Source: Rhizobiaceae bacterium
GTDB lineage: Bacteria > Pseudomonadota > Alphaproteobacteria > Rhizobiales > Rhizobiaceae
Assembly (NCBI GenBank): GCA_019635715.1
Contig: JAHBYY010000032.1
Location: 1-48,720 of the forward strand
Reading direction: 5' to 3'
Length of the DNA stretch: 48,720 nucleotides
Shown: in pieces, positions 33,312 to 43,007 of the stretch
Layout of the letters: each line of letters starts with the position of its first letter
How positions within the stretch are numbered: the stretch's first letter is position 1
Notes under the pieces: generated by a model
What the model was told of the DNA's origin: nothing
Databases searched by the model: none
What the model saw: the letters and a program-made list of their open reading frames with translations, nothing else
Translations under genes and position numbers: made by a program

Positions 33312-35453
33312 CTACTGCCTGCCGCCTTCCAGCGCCGAGGCGAGGCGCGCCAGCGACAGGAATTCCGACCGGTACCCGAACGGATCGGAACCCCTGGCAG
33401 CAGTGGCGATCTCGATGATCTTGTCGAAGCCGAATCCGGCGGTCTGGTCGGAATTGCGCAGCTTCTGGCCAAAGGCTGCAACCGCGACCGAGAACCGCTG
33501 GTCGGTCGAGGCGGCGTCGAAGGACGACACCTCGTTGGCCGACGTCACCGGCGTCGTGATCAGCTTGGATACGTCGCCATTGGGCGCCTTGTAGCGGATC
33601 TTGACGAAGGCATACTCGTCGGCATTGGCGACGCCGCCATTGTCGGTCGAGGCCTGGCCGTAGCGCAGATCGTCGATCATCGTCGCCGGGCTGCCCTTCG
33701 GCGTGATCTCATAGATCGCGGTGACCGAATGACCCGAGCCGATCTCGCCGGCGTCGACCTTGTCGTTGTTGAAATCCTCGCGGTTCAGCGCCCGCGTCTC
33801 GTAGCCGATCAACCGGTATTCCGAGACCTTCGCCGGGTTGAACTCGACCTGGATCTTCACGTCCTTGGCGATCGGAAAGATCGTCGAGGACGCATCCTGC
33901 ACGAGCACCTTCTCGGCCTCCTGCAGCGTGTCGATATAGGCTGCCGTGCCGTTGCCGTTCTGGGCGATGGTCTGCATCATCCGGTCGTTGAGGTTGCCGC
34001 GTCCGAAGCCGAACACCGACAGGAAGACGCCGCTCTGGCGCTTCTCCTCGATGATGCGCTTCAGATCGTCGTCGTCGCTCTGCCCGACGTTGAAATCGCC
34101 GTCCGTGGCGAGCATGACGCGGTTGACGCCGCCCTTGACGAAGGATTTTTCCGCCAGCCGGTAGGCTTCCTTGATGCCCGCCTCGCCGGCCGTCGTGCCG
34201 CCGGGGGTGAGCGTGTCGATGGCGCGAAGGATCTTGTCCTTCTCCGAGACCTTCGTCGGTTCGAGCACCGTGCCCGCCTCGCCCGCATAGGTGACGATCG
34301 ACACCGTGTCGTCGGGCGACAGCGTGCCGACCAGCAGCCGGAACGCCGACTGGAGCAGCGGCAGTTTGTCGGGCTCGTTCATCGAGCCGGAGACATCGAG
34401 CAGGAACACCAGATTGGCCTTCGGCTTCTCGGCCGGCATCACGTCGTAGCCCTTGATCGCGACATGCATGAGCCGCGTGTTCGCGTTCCACGGCGTCGGC
34501 ATGACGGTGACGGTCGAGTTGAACGGCGTTTCGGCCGTATCGGGACCTTTCCAGTCGTAGGGGAAGTAGTTGACCATCTCCTCGACCCGCACCGTGTCGG
34601 CCTGCGGCAGGAACCCTTCCTTCAGCGAGCGGCGGACGAACGAGTACGAAGCGGTGTCGACGTCGATCGAGAAGGTCGAAACCGGATCCTCGAGCGCGGA
34701 TCGAACGGGATTGGTCCTGAAATCTTCGAAGCGGTCACGGTTTTCCTCCTGAAGAATGGGCATGTCGGACGGAGCGATTGCGGCCGACGGCGCCGCCATC
34801 AGCTTGGAGTTCGCGCCGGCAGCCATGTCGCGGGTGACGCGGCCGGCCGACTGCGGCGCTGGCGCGGCCACGATACCGCGCCCGATTTCAGCCTCCTGTG
34901 CCGCCATCGGGGCGAATGCCTCGCTCTCCTGCCTGACTTCTCCACCGAGAGAGGCCTTTCCACCCGAGGTGACAACCTCCGGCTTCGCCGGCTCGGCCGG
35001 CGCGAGATCCGCCAGCACGTCCCGAGACTCCTCGTCCGCGTCCATCTTCTTGTCGACGGACGCCTGCTGGCCGCCGATGTCCTTCGCGGGCTGGCTCGGA
35101 GCAGCCTCCTGGGGCCTCTGCCGAGCCGGCGCGTCCGTCGCGTGCTGCCCCCCCGTGCCGAACGAGAACGGCGATTCCTTGAGGAGATACACCGTGGTGT
35201 AGCCGGCTATCGGCAGCGCAACCAGGGTCGCCAGCGCCGGGGTCGCATAGAGCTTCTTCTGCATCATCCCACTCCAAAGCTTTGTTGCTTTGTCGGTGAG
35301 ACGAACCGGCCGCGCCGATCCTTGGGTCGCCACTGAAACTTTTTTAGCTTCGAACGCCTGCATGGCGGCGCGCATGGCGCGGTCACGGGCCTCGTTGCTC
35401 GGCCGCGGCGCGGAGATCGCGCGCAAGCTGTTGAGTTCGTTGTCGTCGACCAT
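33312..35453 (-). CDS. VWA-domain protein of the YfbK type, with one membrane span
   Basis: This 713-residue protein has a short charged cytosolic start, a membrane segment (residues ~70-90, LYATPALATLVALPIAGYTTVYLL), a long Pro/Ala-rich linker, and then a YfbK N-terminal region (EDPVSTFSIDVDTASYSFVRRSL) and a von Willebrand A domain with the metal site DVSGSMNE, plus the C-terminal domain of the family. It follows an ECF-type sigma gene by 2 bases on the same strand. In such pairs the sigma is usually controlled by a membrane anti-sigma; the N-terminal 65 residues of this protein may play that role. That is inference, as no zinc anti-sigma motif is visible. Confidence 0.87.
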   Translation of the reverse strand: MVDDNELNSLRAISAPRPSNEARDRAMRAAMQAFEAKKVSVATQGSARPVRLTDKATKLWSGMMQKKLYATPALATLVALPIAGYTTVYLLKESPFSFGTGGQHATDAPARQRPQEAAPSQPAKDIGGQQASVDKKMDADEESRDVLADLAPAEPAKPEVVTSGGKASLGGEVRQESEAFAPMAAQEAEIGRGIVAAPAPQSAGRVTRDMAAGANSKLMAAPSAAIAPSDMPILQEENRDRFEDFRTNPVRSALEDPVSTFSIDVDTASYSFVRRSLKEGFLPQADTVRVEEMVNYFPYDWKGPDTAETPFNSTVTVMPTPWNANTRLMHVAIKGYDVMPAEKPKANLVFLLDVSGSMNEPDKLPLLQSAFRLLVGTLSPDDTVSIVTYAGEAGTVLEPTKVSEKDKILRAIDTLTPGGTTAGEAGIKEAYRLAEKSFVKGGVNRVMLATDGDFNVGQSDDDDLKRIIEEKRQSGVFLSVFGFGRGNLNDRMMQTIAQNGNGTAAYIDTLQEAEKVLVQDASSTIFPIAKDVKIQVEFNPAKVSEYRLIGYETRALNREDFNNDKVDAGEIGSGHSVTAIYEITPKGSPATMIDDLRYGQASTDNGGVANADEYAFVKIRYKAPNGDVSKLITTPVTSANEVSSFDAASTDQRFSVAVAAFGQKLRNSDQTAGFGFDKIIEIATAARGSDPFGYRSEFLSLARLASALEGGRQ

Positions 35454-35455
35454 GG

Positions 35456-36025
35456 TCAACCTTCCCCGGCCTGGCGCATCAGCACCTTCAGCCGCTTCTT
35501 CGCTTCATGGATGTGCCAGGACACCGTGGTTTCCGAGATGGCCATAACCTCGGCCGCAGCCGCGTGGCTCAGCCCTTCGCCGTAGACGAGCAGGACGGCG
35601 TCGCGCTGCTTGTTCGGCAACTGCCGCACCGCCTGCCAGAGAGTTTCGATCTGGGCGTCGGGCTCCGCCCCGTGCTGCGCACTGCCCGCGATCAGCGCCT
35701 CGACGCCGTAGGCTTCCAGCTTTGCCGCTTCGCGCACCGACTTCCGCATCATGTCGCGCGAGGCATTCAGCGTGAGCGCGTAGAGCCATGTCGTGAAGGC
35801 GGCTGCGCCCCGGTAGACTTGGATCGCAGTGCCCAGCCTGACGCAGACCTCCTGCGCCACATCCTCGGCGTCGGCCTTGCGTCCGCACCAGCGGTAGGCG
35901 ACGCGATAGATGAAATCGTAGTGGCGCTCGACCAGCCGGCCGAAGGCGTCGGCGTCGCCGCCACGCGCCAGCCCGACGAGTTCAGCGTCGGTCGGTTCCA
36001 TCTCGTCCAGCGTCATCGCCATCAT
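35456..36025 (-). CDS. ECF-type RNA polymerase sigma factor
   Basis: This 189-residue sigma-70-like factor has region 2 (HYDFIYRVAYRWCGRKADAEDVAQEVCVRL) and region 4 (LPNKQRDAVLLVYGEGLSHAAAAEVMAISETTVSWHIHEAKKRLK) but no region 3, as usual for extracytoplasmic-function sigmas. It directs transcription in response to a signal relayed from the envelope. The start has two adjacent ATGs (36025, 36022), and which is used is unclear. The VWA gene follows with only 2 bases between, so they are one operon and probably one signalling pair. Confidence 0.9.
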   Translation of the reverse strand: MMAMTLDEMEPTDAELVGLARGGDADAFGRLVERHYDFIYRVAYRWCGRKADAEDVAQEVCVRLGTAIQVYRGAAAFTTWLYALTLNASRDMMRKSVREAAKLEAYGVEALIAGSAQHGAEPDAQIETLWQAVRQLPNKQRDAVLLVYGEGLSHAAAAEVMAISETTVSWHIHEAKKRLKVLMRQAGEG

Positions 36026-36103
36026 CGCAGGTTGGACGACTGCTTCTGGCCAATCCTTGGGGCGATGGAAAGATTTTTCCTGCCCGGTCGCGCAATGACC
36101 GGA

Positions 36104-36529
36104 TCAGCCGCGGCGAAGACGTTCGATGGTTTGCGGGTCGGGAGATCCGTCGAAGAAGCGATCCAGCGCCCGCTGGAACACAGCACCGCCGCCGGCAGCG
36201 GCAAACAATGTCATCGAAGACCGGAACTTCATGTCGTCCGGGTTGCCGAAAATGTCGTGTGCACTCCCCGCCTGTTCGAGCACGAGTCCGGTGAGCGTCA
36301 GCAGCCTTTGGCCGAGCACCGGATGCCGCAGATAGGCTTTCACCTCGTCGAGTGAGCCGATGGCGAAGCGCCGCGATATGGCGCTGTGTCCCAGACCGGC
36401 GATCTGCGGAAACACGAACCACATCCAGTGGCTCTCCTTGCGGCCGCGCCTCAGCTCCCCAAAGACCCGGTCGATGACCGGCGCCTGCGCGGCGACAAAG
36501 CGCTGCAGATCGAACGGGTCGCCGGTCAC
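36104..36529 (-). CDS. DUF1810-family protein
   Basis: The 141 residues match DUF1810: DPFDLQRFVAAQAPVIDRVFGELRRGRKESHWMWFVFPQIAGLG and FAIGSLDEVKAYLRHPVLGQRL, plus the C-terminal DDMKFRSSMTLFAAAGG. The family is common and small; function is unknown. GTG 36529 is chosen as the start because the family begins close to this point and GAGG lies 7 bases before it; a longer TTG start at 36556 would overlap the next gene's stop. Confidence 0.87.
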   Translation of the reverse strand: MTGDPFDLQRFVAAQAPVIDRVFGELRRGRKESHWMWFVFPQIAGLGHSAISRRFAIGSLDEVKAYLRHPVLGQRLLTLTGLVLEQAGSAHDIFGNPDDMKFRSSMTLFAAAGGGAVFQRALDRFFDGSPDPQTIERLRRG

Positions 36530-36552
36530 CCGGTCATCCTCGCGCCCTTGCT

Positions 36553-37536
36553 TCAACCCGAAAGTGCGGAGGCGAGGTCATCCAGTTCGCCCATGGCTGC
36601 CAGCACGTCGAACTCCTCTTCGGCATCGGAGGTATTTTTCTCGCCACCCATCACCTGGATGAAATCTGACAAGGACGTATTCGCGGTCGGGACATCGTTA
36701 CCCGCAGAGATATCTGAAACTATTTCATCCACCAGCTTCCACTCGCCGCAGCTCATATCGGCCGAAATCTGTGTTCTTGCCGTATTCCTAGCAAATTTGT
36801 TCCTTCCGAAGAACTTTACCTTGTCGATTCCGATCAAAATATTCCAATCTATGCTGGCGAGGCGTATGAAGTGTTCGATACCGCCTTGCTCATAGGAGGC
36901 GACGACGAAGGTTTGAAACTCATTGCGCATGTCGAGCGACGACAGCAAGCCTTCCTGGTCGTCGAGCTTGAGATGAACGGGAACCTTCCAGTTCGGATTG
37001 TCGGTGGCGCGCACACTGCATTCGGTCGCCGATCCGCCAAGCTTGCTGCTCGCGCCGTTGAGCCAGGGGCGAGCCCGGATGCCGCAGTCGAGCAGCAATC
37101 CGCCTTTCCGAAGTTCCTCGCGTTTCACCGCGAAATTCACGACCTGCCCGGCTGGTTGCTTGTATTCTGCGAAACGTCGGCCTTCCGTCAGATACTGGAC
37201 GAACCCAAGCTTTATCGGCGGAGCGTTTTGCGGCGCCCCGACGCAGGCGGCGTGCAGATTGAATTCGATCATCTGGCCGTTGGCAAAATTCGGGAGATCG
37301 CCTGAACTGGCATTCTTGGAAATCTCTCTGGTCAGTTCGACCGCGTCGCCGACATAGAGCGAGTTGCCGAGAGGCGGCCGATGGGTCGTGGAGCTTGCGC
37401 TACCTTCAACCGCCATGACCCCCGTAGGCGCCAGGCATGTCACCACCCCGACGCGATCCTTGCCGGTCTTGGCGGACACGGTGAACTTGATGTCGTATCC
37501 TTTTACCATGCGATTGAACGTCTTGGTCTGGCACAT
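36553..37536 (-). CDS. hypothetical protein (327 residues), moderately AT-rich
   Basis: I do not recognise the family. It reads like a beta-rich soluble protein with scattered cysteines (GGLLLDCGIRARPWLNG; ECSVRATDNPNWKVPVHLKL) and an acidic tail. Base composition is lower in GC than the flanks, so it may be a fairly recent arrival. The ATG at 37536 is preceded by GGGGGGAGGGA, a strong but very close ribosome binding site; ATG 37509 is an alternative. No mobility gene is adjacent. A short frame upstream may be coupled to it. Confidence 0.65.
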   Translation of the reverse strand: MCQTKTFNRMVKGYDIKFTVSAKTGKDRVGVVTCLAPTGVMAVEGSASSTTHRPPLGNSLYVGDAVELTREISKNASSGDLPNFANGQMIEFNLHAACVGAPQNAPPIKLGFVQYLTEGRRFAEYKQPAGQVVNFAVKREELRKGGLLLDCGIRARPWLNGASSKLGGSATECSVRATDNPNWKVPVHLKLDDQEGLLSSLDMRNEFQTFVVASYEQGGIEHFIRLASIDWNILIGIDKVKFFGRNKFARNTARTQISADMSCGEWKLVDEIVSDISAGNDVPTANTSLSDFIQVMGGEKNTSDAEEEFDVLAAMGELDDLASALSG

Positions 37537-37691
37537 TCCCTCCCCCCAAGATTGATTTTCAGGCCCCACGGCGATCTTCGGCACAGCGCCTTGACGAACC
37601 CGATCGGCCGCCCCGGTGGCGCGCCCCGCTCATCGTAGATGCCGCGCTCATCGTAGACACTGTCGTCGGGCACGGTCCAGTCGTGGCTCAT
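37503..37691 (-). CDS. possible small ORF (62 residues) upstream of and overlapping the unknown gene
   Basis: The frame from ATG 37691 reads MSHDWTVPDDSVYDERG and then a near-duplicate, IYDERGAPPG; the DNA has a tandem repeat TACGATGAGCG behind this. It ends inside the start of the next gene. There is no recognised domain and the ribosome binding site is weak, so this is tentative. Confidence 0.25.
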   Translation of the reverse strand: MSHDWTVPDDSVYDERGIYDERGAPPGRPIGFVKALCRRSPWGLKINLGGRECARPRRSIAW

Positions 37692-37897
37692 CCCGGCCGG
37701 GTCTCGATGATGGGATCGATCTCCACTGCGCGGCGCCTCGGCCACCTTCGCCGACCGGTCGCGCGGAAGCCGCGGTCGACGCCGGCGTCGGCGCACTGCT
37801 CGAGCTGCATCGCCGGCGAAGTCCTGCCGATCGTCGGAGGCTATTGATGACGATCGGAGGGTCGAGCGGCCGGCTCGTCAGACGTGCCGCCGCTCGG

Positions 37898-38617
37898 TCA
37901 GCGGCTGAACGCCGCCATGTGGAACGCCTGCATGTCGGGCGGATAGCGATAATCCGCGCCGTAGGGGCAGGCGTTGCGGTCGAGGCAGCCGCCGTGCCGG
38001 CACGCCCCGCCAGTTTCTCCACGGACATGGCCGAGGCAGCGGTCGTAGGCGAAACCGGCCGCTGAATACGCGTCCACCGGACAGGCATTCAGGCAGGGTT
38101 TCCCGACACATGCATCGCAAAGATGAATCGGTTTCTGCGCGTCGGGCAGATCGACCGGCACGTCGAACAGCAGCGCCCCGCGATAGGCATGCCACAGCCC
38201 GTACTCGGGATGCATGAGGATCCCCAGCGGTGACGGGCGCAGCCCCTCTGCCCGCATCGCCCAACGCTGGAACGGCAGGTAGGGCCGGTCGCTCGGGAAC
38301 ACCGCCCGCGCGCCGGCCTTGTCCGCGACCGCTCCGATGACTTCGCGCGACCAGCTATCAAGCGGGTTGGCGAGCGTCGCGGGCTGCGATCGCTTCCACC
38401 CCAGGAAATGCAGCCAGGCTGCCCCGCCGGCCTGACCGACCAGCAACACCGAACAGGCCGGGATGTCGCCGGGACCTTCCGGCGCGCCCTCCCCCGTATC
38501 GAAGGCCAGACCGCCGCGCAGGAGAAGGCCATGCGCGGCAAGGCCCTCGGCCATCTCGGCGGCCGACATCACGGGTTCGCGCCGCAGAGATTTGGCGTAG
38601 ACCTCATCGCGTGCCAT
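37898..38617 (-). CDS. 4Fe-4S ferredoxin-type protein (239 residues)
   Basis: The N-terminal 150 residues are an unrecognised domain (GDIPACSVLLVGQAGGAAWLHF...PSDRPYLPFQRWAMRAEGL). The C-terminal part carries a cysteine-rich cluster region, CDACVGKPCLNACPVDAY followed by CLGHVRGETGGACRHGGCLDRNACPYG, enough for one or two iron-sulfur clusters. The layout recalls epoxyqueuosine reductase relatives that lack the corrinoid part. It would shuttle electrons in the cytoplasm; the partner is unknown. Two ATGs in a row (38620, 38617) make the start uncertain by one codon. It is divergent from the RTX-like gene. Confidence 0.8.
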   Translation of the reverse strand: MARDEVYAKSLRREPVMSAAEMAEGLAAHGLLLRGGLAFDTGEGAPEGPGDIPACSVLLVGQAGGAAWLHFLGWKRSQPATLANPLDSWSREVIGAVADKAGARAVFPSDRPYLPFQRWAMRAEGLRPSPLGILMHPEYGLWHAYRGALLFDVPVDLPDAQKPIHLCDACVGKPCLNACPVDAYSAAGFAYDRCLGHVRGETGGACRHGGCLDRNACPYGADYRYPPDMQAFHMAAFSR

Positions 38618-38770
38618 CATACCACCCCAGGATCGACGCCGACATCCGCGACGCGGCACTGGATCGGACCTTTCGCGTGCAACTCGCGTTTGATGGCTCT
38701 TTCCGGCAAGTGTGGACCGATATGTCGCAAGAGGCACGATCGTCTGCCTCCATCAGTCAGGAATTTGATC

Positions 38771-40093
38771 ATGGCATGGCAATTTCCGCAGTCAGCAACC
38801 GGGAATGACACTGTTGTCCTGCTGGACGAGGAAGGCGAAAGCGCTTTCGTAGGGGTCGGCGTATTCATCGCCGTGGAGGGAAACGGCGCGGCCACCATTT
38901 ATGGCTCGAACAACAAGCACAAGATCGTCGTCGCAGGCACGGTGGCCAATGCCACCAACTCCGCCATCTCGCTCGGAAACGACGCCGCGGTTTCCAACGG
39001 TTCGGTGGTCACGGTCGAGCAGACCGGACAGGTTCGCGCATTCGACCAGGTGCCGGCCTTCAGGATCAACGGTTTCGACATGGACGTCGTGAACCATGGC
39101 CTCATCACGAGCGACGGCTTCGCAGTGACGTTCAACGGGCAGGCGGCGCAGGGCTATTCCTCCCTCGTCAATACCGGCACGATCGAAGCGGCGCTGATCG
39201 CCGTCTCGCATGGCGGCGGCGCCACCACGACCGAGCGCTTGATCGTTACGAATTCCGGCACGATCAAGGGCGGCTCGGCATCCTACGATTCACTGGACAT
39301 TTGGATAGCCAAGGACGAAATCACCAACTCTGGCAAGATGATCGGCGACATCCATCTCGGCGGCGGCGACGATCTCTATGACGGACGGCTCGGAACGATC
39401 GCCGGCAGCGTCTATGGCGGCGAAGGTGCCGACCGGCTCTACTCCGGCGCCGGCAACGACAGCCTCTACGGCGGCGGCGGCAACGATACCTTCTATGGCG
39501 GGGCTGGTGCGGACCGCTTCATCGGCGGCACCGGCGTCGATCGCGTGACTTATGCAAGCGCCACCGCCGGCGTGAAGGCCAGCCTGACCAATCCCGAGAT
39601 CAACACCGGAGAAGCCAAGGGAGACACCTACTCCTCGATTGCCAATCTTTCCGGCTCGAATTTCAAAGACTATCTGTATGGAAACGGCGGCGCCAACGAG
39701 ATTTCCGGCTATAGCGGCGACGACCTTCTCAAGGGCTATGCCGGCAACGACACGCTCACCGGTGGCGGCGGCAAGGACATCTTCAATTTCAATACGGCGC
39801 TCGACGCCGCGAACAACGTCGACACCATCACCGACTTCAGCTTCGTGTCCGATACGATACAGTTGGAGGATGGCATCTTCACCATGGTTGGACCCGCGGG
39901 CACGCTGGCCGCCACCGCCTTCCGTGCCAACACAAGCGGTCTGGCCGAAGATGCAAGCGACCGCATCATCTACGAGACCGACACCGGCGATCTCTACTAC
40001 GACGCGGACGGCAACGCCGCCGGAGCTTCCATTCTATTTGCAAGGCTCGGCATCGGCCTGGGCATCACCAACGCCGATTTCGTCGTGATCTGA
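38771..40093 (+). CDS. RTX-like calcium-binding repeat protein
   Basis: This 440-residue protein is probably secreted by a type I system, as RTX proteins are. The C-terminal half has glycine-rich nonapeptide repeats (GGEGADRLYSGAGNDSLYGG and more) and ends DFSFVSDTIQLEDG...LFARLGIG...DFVVI, the usual C-terminal export region. The N-terminal half lacks repeats and resembles a beta-solenoid with 'NSGTI/NTGTI' turns (LVNTGTIEAALIAV; IVTNSGTIKGG), probably the functional part. No export genes are adjacent. CAGGAA precedes the ATG at 38771. Its role is unknown; adhesion or surface structure is plausible. Confidence 0.85.
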   Translation: MAWQFPQSATGNDTVVLLDEEGESAFVGVGVFIAVEGNGAATIYGSNNKHKIVVAGTVANATNSAISLGNDAAVSNGSVVTVEQTGQVRAFDQVPAFRINGFDMDVVNHGLITSDGFAVTFNGQAAQGYSSLVNTGTIEAALIAVSHGGGATTTERLIVTNSGTIKGGSASYDSLDIWIAKDEITNSGKMIGDIHLGGGDDLYDGRLGTIAGSVYGGEGADRLYSGAGNDSLYGGGGNDTFYGGAGADRFIGGTGVDRVTYASATAGVKASLTNPEINTGEAKGDTYSSIANLSGSNFKDYLYGNGGANEISGYSGDDLLKGYAGNDTLTGGGGKDIFNFNTALDAANNVDTITDFSFVSDTIQLEDGIFTMVGPAGTLAATAFRANTSGLAEDASDRIIYETDTGDLYYDADGNAAGASILFARLGIGLGITNADFVVI

Positions 40094-40216
40094 ACCCGGC
40101 GCCGGCCGCGCGCGGCGGCAATGTCACCGCTTGCCCGGCGGATCGCTGAAGGCGCTCCGCCAGACTTCCTTGTGGATGATGTCGGCCACTTTAGCCCGGC
40201 CTGAAACGGGCTCCTT

Positions 40217-41797
40217 TCACGTGAAGGCGTCGGGCATCGACGCCTTCTTCTGTGCGATGAAGGCCTTGAGCGCCTCGTCGATGGCCGGGTCGAGATAGGG
40301 AGCCTCGTAGCTGTCCAGCCAGCGCCGGGCCAGTTCGTTGGCGCGCTGCGGCGCGGTCTTCTCGCCCTCGGCCTGCCACTGTTCGAAGGAATTGTTGTCG
40401 GCGATCGTCGACCGGTAGAAGGCGGTCTGGAAGTTCGCCTGGGTGTGGTCGCACCCAAGAAAGTGCCGGTCGGTATCGCGCAGGCCGACCTGGCTGATCG
40501 CGTCCATCGCCTGGCCATTCTCGGAAAGATCGACGCCCTCGGCAAACTTCTGCTGCATGCCGAGCTGGTCGATGTCCATCATGAATTTCTCGTAGCAGGA
40601 GGCCAGGCCGCCCTCGAGCCAGCCGGCCGAATGGAGGACAAAATTGGTGCCGGCCAGGATCGTCGAGTTGAGCGTGTTGGCGCTCTCATAGGCCGCCTGC
40701 GCATCCGGAACCTTCGAGGCGCAAAGCGAGCCGCCGGTACGGAACGGCAGGCCGAGACGGCGCGCGAGCTGCGCCGCGCCATAGGAGACCAGCGACGGCT
40801 CCGGCGTGCCGAAGGTCGGCGCGCCGGACTGCATGGAGATCGACGAAGCGAAGGTGCCGAACAGCACCGGCGCGCCGGGCCGCACGAGCTGCGTGACCGC
40901 CGCGCCGGCGAGCACTTCGGCCAGCACCTGGGTCAGCGTGCCGGCGACGGTGACCGGGCTCATCGCACCCGCCAGGATGAACGGGGTGACGATGCAGGCC
41001 TGGTTGTTGCGGGCATAGACCTTGAGCGCGCCGAGCATCGTGTCGTCGAACACCATCGGCGAATTGGCGTTGATCAGGCTGGTCAGCACCGTGTTGTTCT
41101 GGATGAACTCCTCGCCGAACACGATCTTGGCCATGTCGACCGTGTCCTGGGCGCGCTCCGGCGCGGTGACCGAGCCCATGAACGGCTTGTCGGAGAATTT
41201 GATGTGGCTGTAGATCATGTCGAGGTGGCGCTTGTTCACCGGCACGTCGACCGGCTCGCACACCGTCCCGCCCGAATGGTGGATCGACGGCGCCATGTAG
41301 GCGAGTTTTACGAAATTGCGGAAATCCTCGATCGTCGCATAGCGGCGATTTCCCTCGAGGTCGCGCACGAAGGGCGGGCCGTAGACGGGCGCGAAGACCG
41401 TGCCCTTGCCGCCGATCTCGACGGAGCGGGCCGGGTTGCGCGCATGCTGCGTGTAGATCGACGGGGCGGTCTTGAGCAGCGACCGCGGCAGTCCGCGCGG
41501 AAAATGCACCCGCTCCCCCTTCACATCCGCCCCGGCGTTTTTCCAGAGCTCCAGGGCTTCCGGATCGTCGCGGAACAGGATGCCGACCTCTTCGAGCACG
41601 GTGTCGGCGTTGTTCTCGATGAGAGCGAGGCCTTCCTCGCTGAGCACCTCGTAGAGCGGGATCTTGCGCTTGATGTAGGTGAGCTGCGTTCCGGGGCCGC
41701 CGCCGGTGCGGGCCGCGCGCCGTGCCGCCGCGCCGCCGCTCGCTCCCCTGCCCCGCCGCCCGCCGGCTTCCGGCTCAACCGCCACGTCGTCGCTCAT
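40217..41797 (-). CDS. MttB-family (trimethylamine methyltransferase-like) protein 2, non-pyrrolysine
   Basis: The protein has 526 residues with the family landmarks LSEEGLALIENNADTVLEEVGI, YTQHARNPARSVEIGGKG, PFILAGAMSPVTVAGTLTQVLAEVLAG and VLHSAGWLEGGLASCYEKF. There is no internal stop, so no pyrrolysine. A Gly/Arg/Ala-rich basic tail (residues 12-36) precedes the barrel. It is divergent from the corrinoid protein gene with 257 bp between, the arrangement expected of a methyltransferase and its methyl carrier. The probable reaction is transfer of a methyl from a quaternary amine or related compound to Co(I). GGGAAG precedes the start. The substrate is unknown. Confidence 0.92.
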   Translation of the reverse strand: MSDDVAVEPEAGGRRGRGASGGAAARRAARTGGGPGTQLTYIKRKIPLYEVLSEEGLALIENNADTVLEEVGILFRDDPEALELWKNAGADVKGERVHFPRGLPRSLLKTAPSIYTQHARNPARSVEIGGKGTVFAPVYGPPFVRDLEGNRRYATIEDFRNFVKLAYMAPSIHHSGGTVCEPVDVPVNKRHLDMIYSHIKFSDKPFMGSVTAPERAQDTVDMAKIVFGEEFIQNNTVLTSLINANSPMVFDDTMLGALKVYARNNQACIVTPFILAGAMSPVTVAGTLTQVLAEVLAGAAVTQLVRPGAPVLFGTFASSISMQSGAPTFGTPEPSLVSYGAAQLARRLGLPFRTGGSLCASKVPDAQAAYESANTLNSTILAGTNFVLHSAGWLEGGLASCYEKFMMDIDQLGMQQKFAEGVDLSENGQAMDAISQVGLRDTDRHFLGCDHTQANFQTAFYRSTIADNNSFEQWQAEGEKTAPQRANELARRWLDSYEAPYLDPAIDEALKAFIAQKKASMPDAFT

Positions 41798-42054
41798 CGT
41801 CGTTCTTCCCTGAATAGGCTTTCGCCGCGTCCGGCGCGGCAACTGTCCTGATCGTAGCCGCCCCCCTTGCACGAAACGGCCCGGCAGCGCCAAGCCCTGT
41901 CGCAAAACAACAAAGCGGCAACTGGCTCTGAACTGCCGCGAGAAGAATAGTCGTTTTTCATGCTCCTCAGGTCGCAATTCGGCCTTACCTGTCGTAACAA
42001 GCACCGGCTACAAGTAGCTTCCGCTCAACCCTGCCCAAGCCTCCAGAGAGCCAC

Positions 42055-42753
<699 letters not shown>

Positions 42754-42777
42754 GGGCACGGGCTGAAGCCGAACATG

Positions 42778-42804
42778 AAAAAGCCCCGCCAAGCGGGGCT
42801 TTTT
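42778..42804. terminator. strong rho-independent terminator, bidirectional
   Basis: AAAAAGCCCCGC (42778-42789), loop CAA, then GCGGGGCTTTTT (42793-42804). The perfect GC stem has A and T runs on both sides, so it can end transcription from the corrinoid gene and from the convergent entericidin gene. Confidence 0.95.
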
Positions 42805-42823
42805 GCTTGATGATGGAGGCGTC

Positions 42824-42964
42824 CTACTCGACCGAATCCTTCACCGCGTTGGCCGTCGCCTTGATGTCCTTGCCGGCACCGCGAACGGTGTTGGCGCAGC
42901 CAGAGGCGATGATGGCGCAGGCAAGCAGGGCGGCGAGCGGCGCAAGGCGGGAGAATCTGGTCAC
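42824..42964 (-). CDS. entericidin A/B-family small lipoprotein (46 residues)
   Basis: This is a small lipoprotein precursor with a hydrophobic signal (FSRLAPLAALLACAIIASGC) whose lipobox cysteine is followed by ANTVRGAGKDIKATANAVKDSVE, the typical entericidin mature part. The GTG start at 42964 has GAGGG 9 bases upstream. It anchors in the membrane; family members relate to cell-envelope stress, but the function here is unknown. It is convergent with the corrinoid gene and shares its terminator. Confidence 0.85.
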   Translation of the reverse strand: MTRFSRLAPLAALLACAIIASGCANTVRGAGKDIKATANAVKDSVE

Positions 42965-43007
42965 GGCGAGGTCCCTCTGAAATGGCTTCGACAGAGCTTG
43001 AACGGCG

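Noticed and set aside
36022-36103. Extra small gene between the sigma factor and DUF1810
   Set aside because: Only about 80 bp with no start and ribosome binding site that fit.
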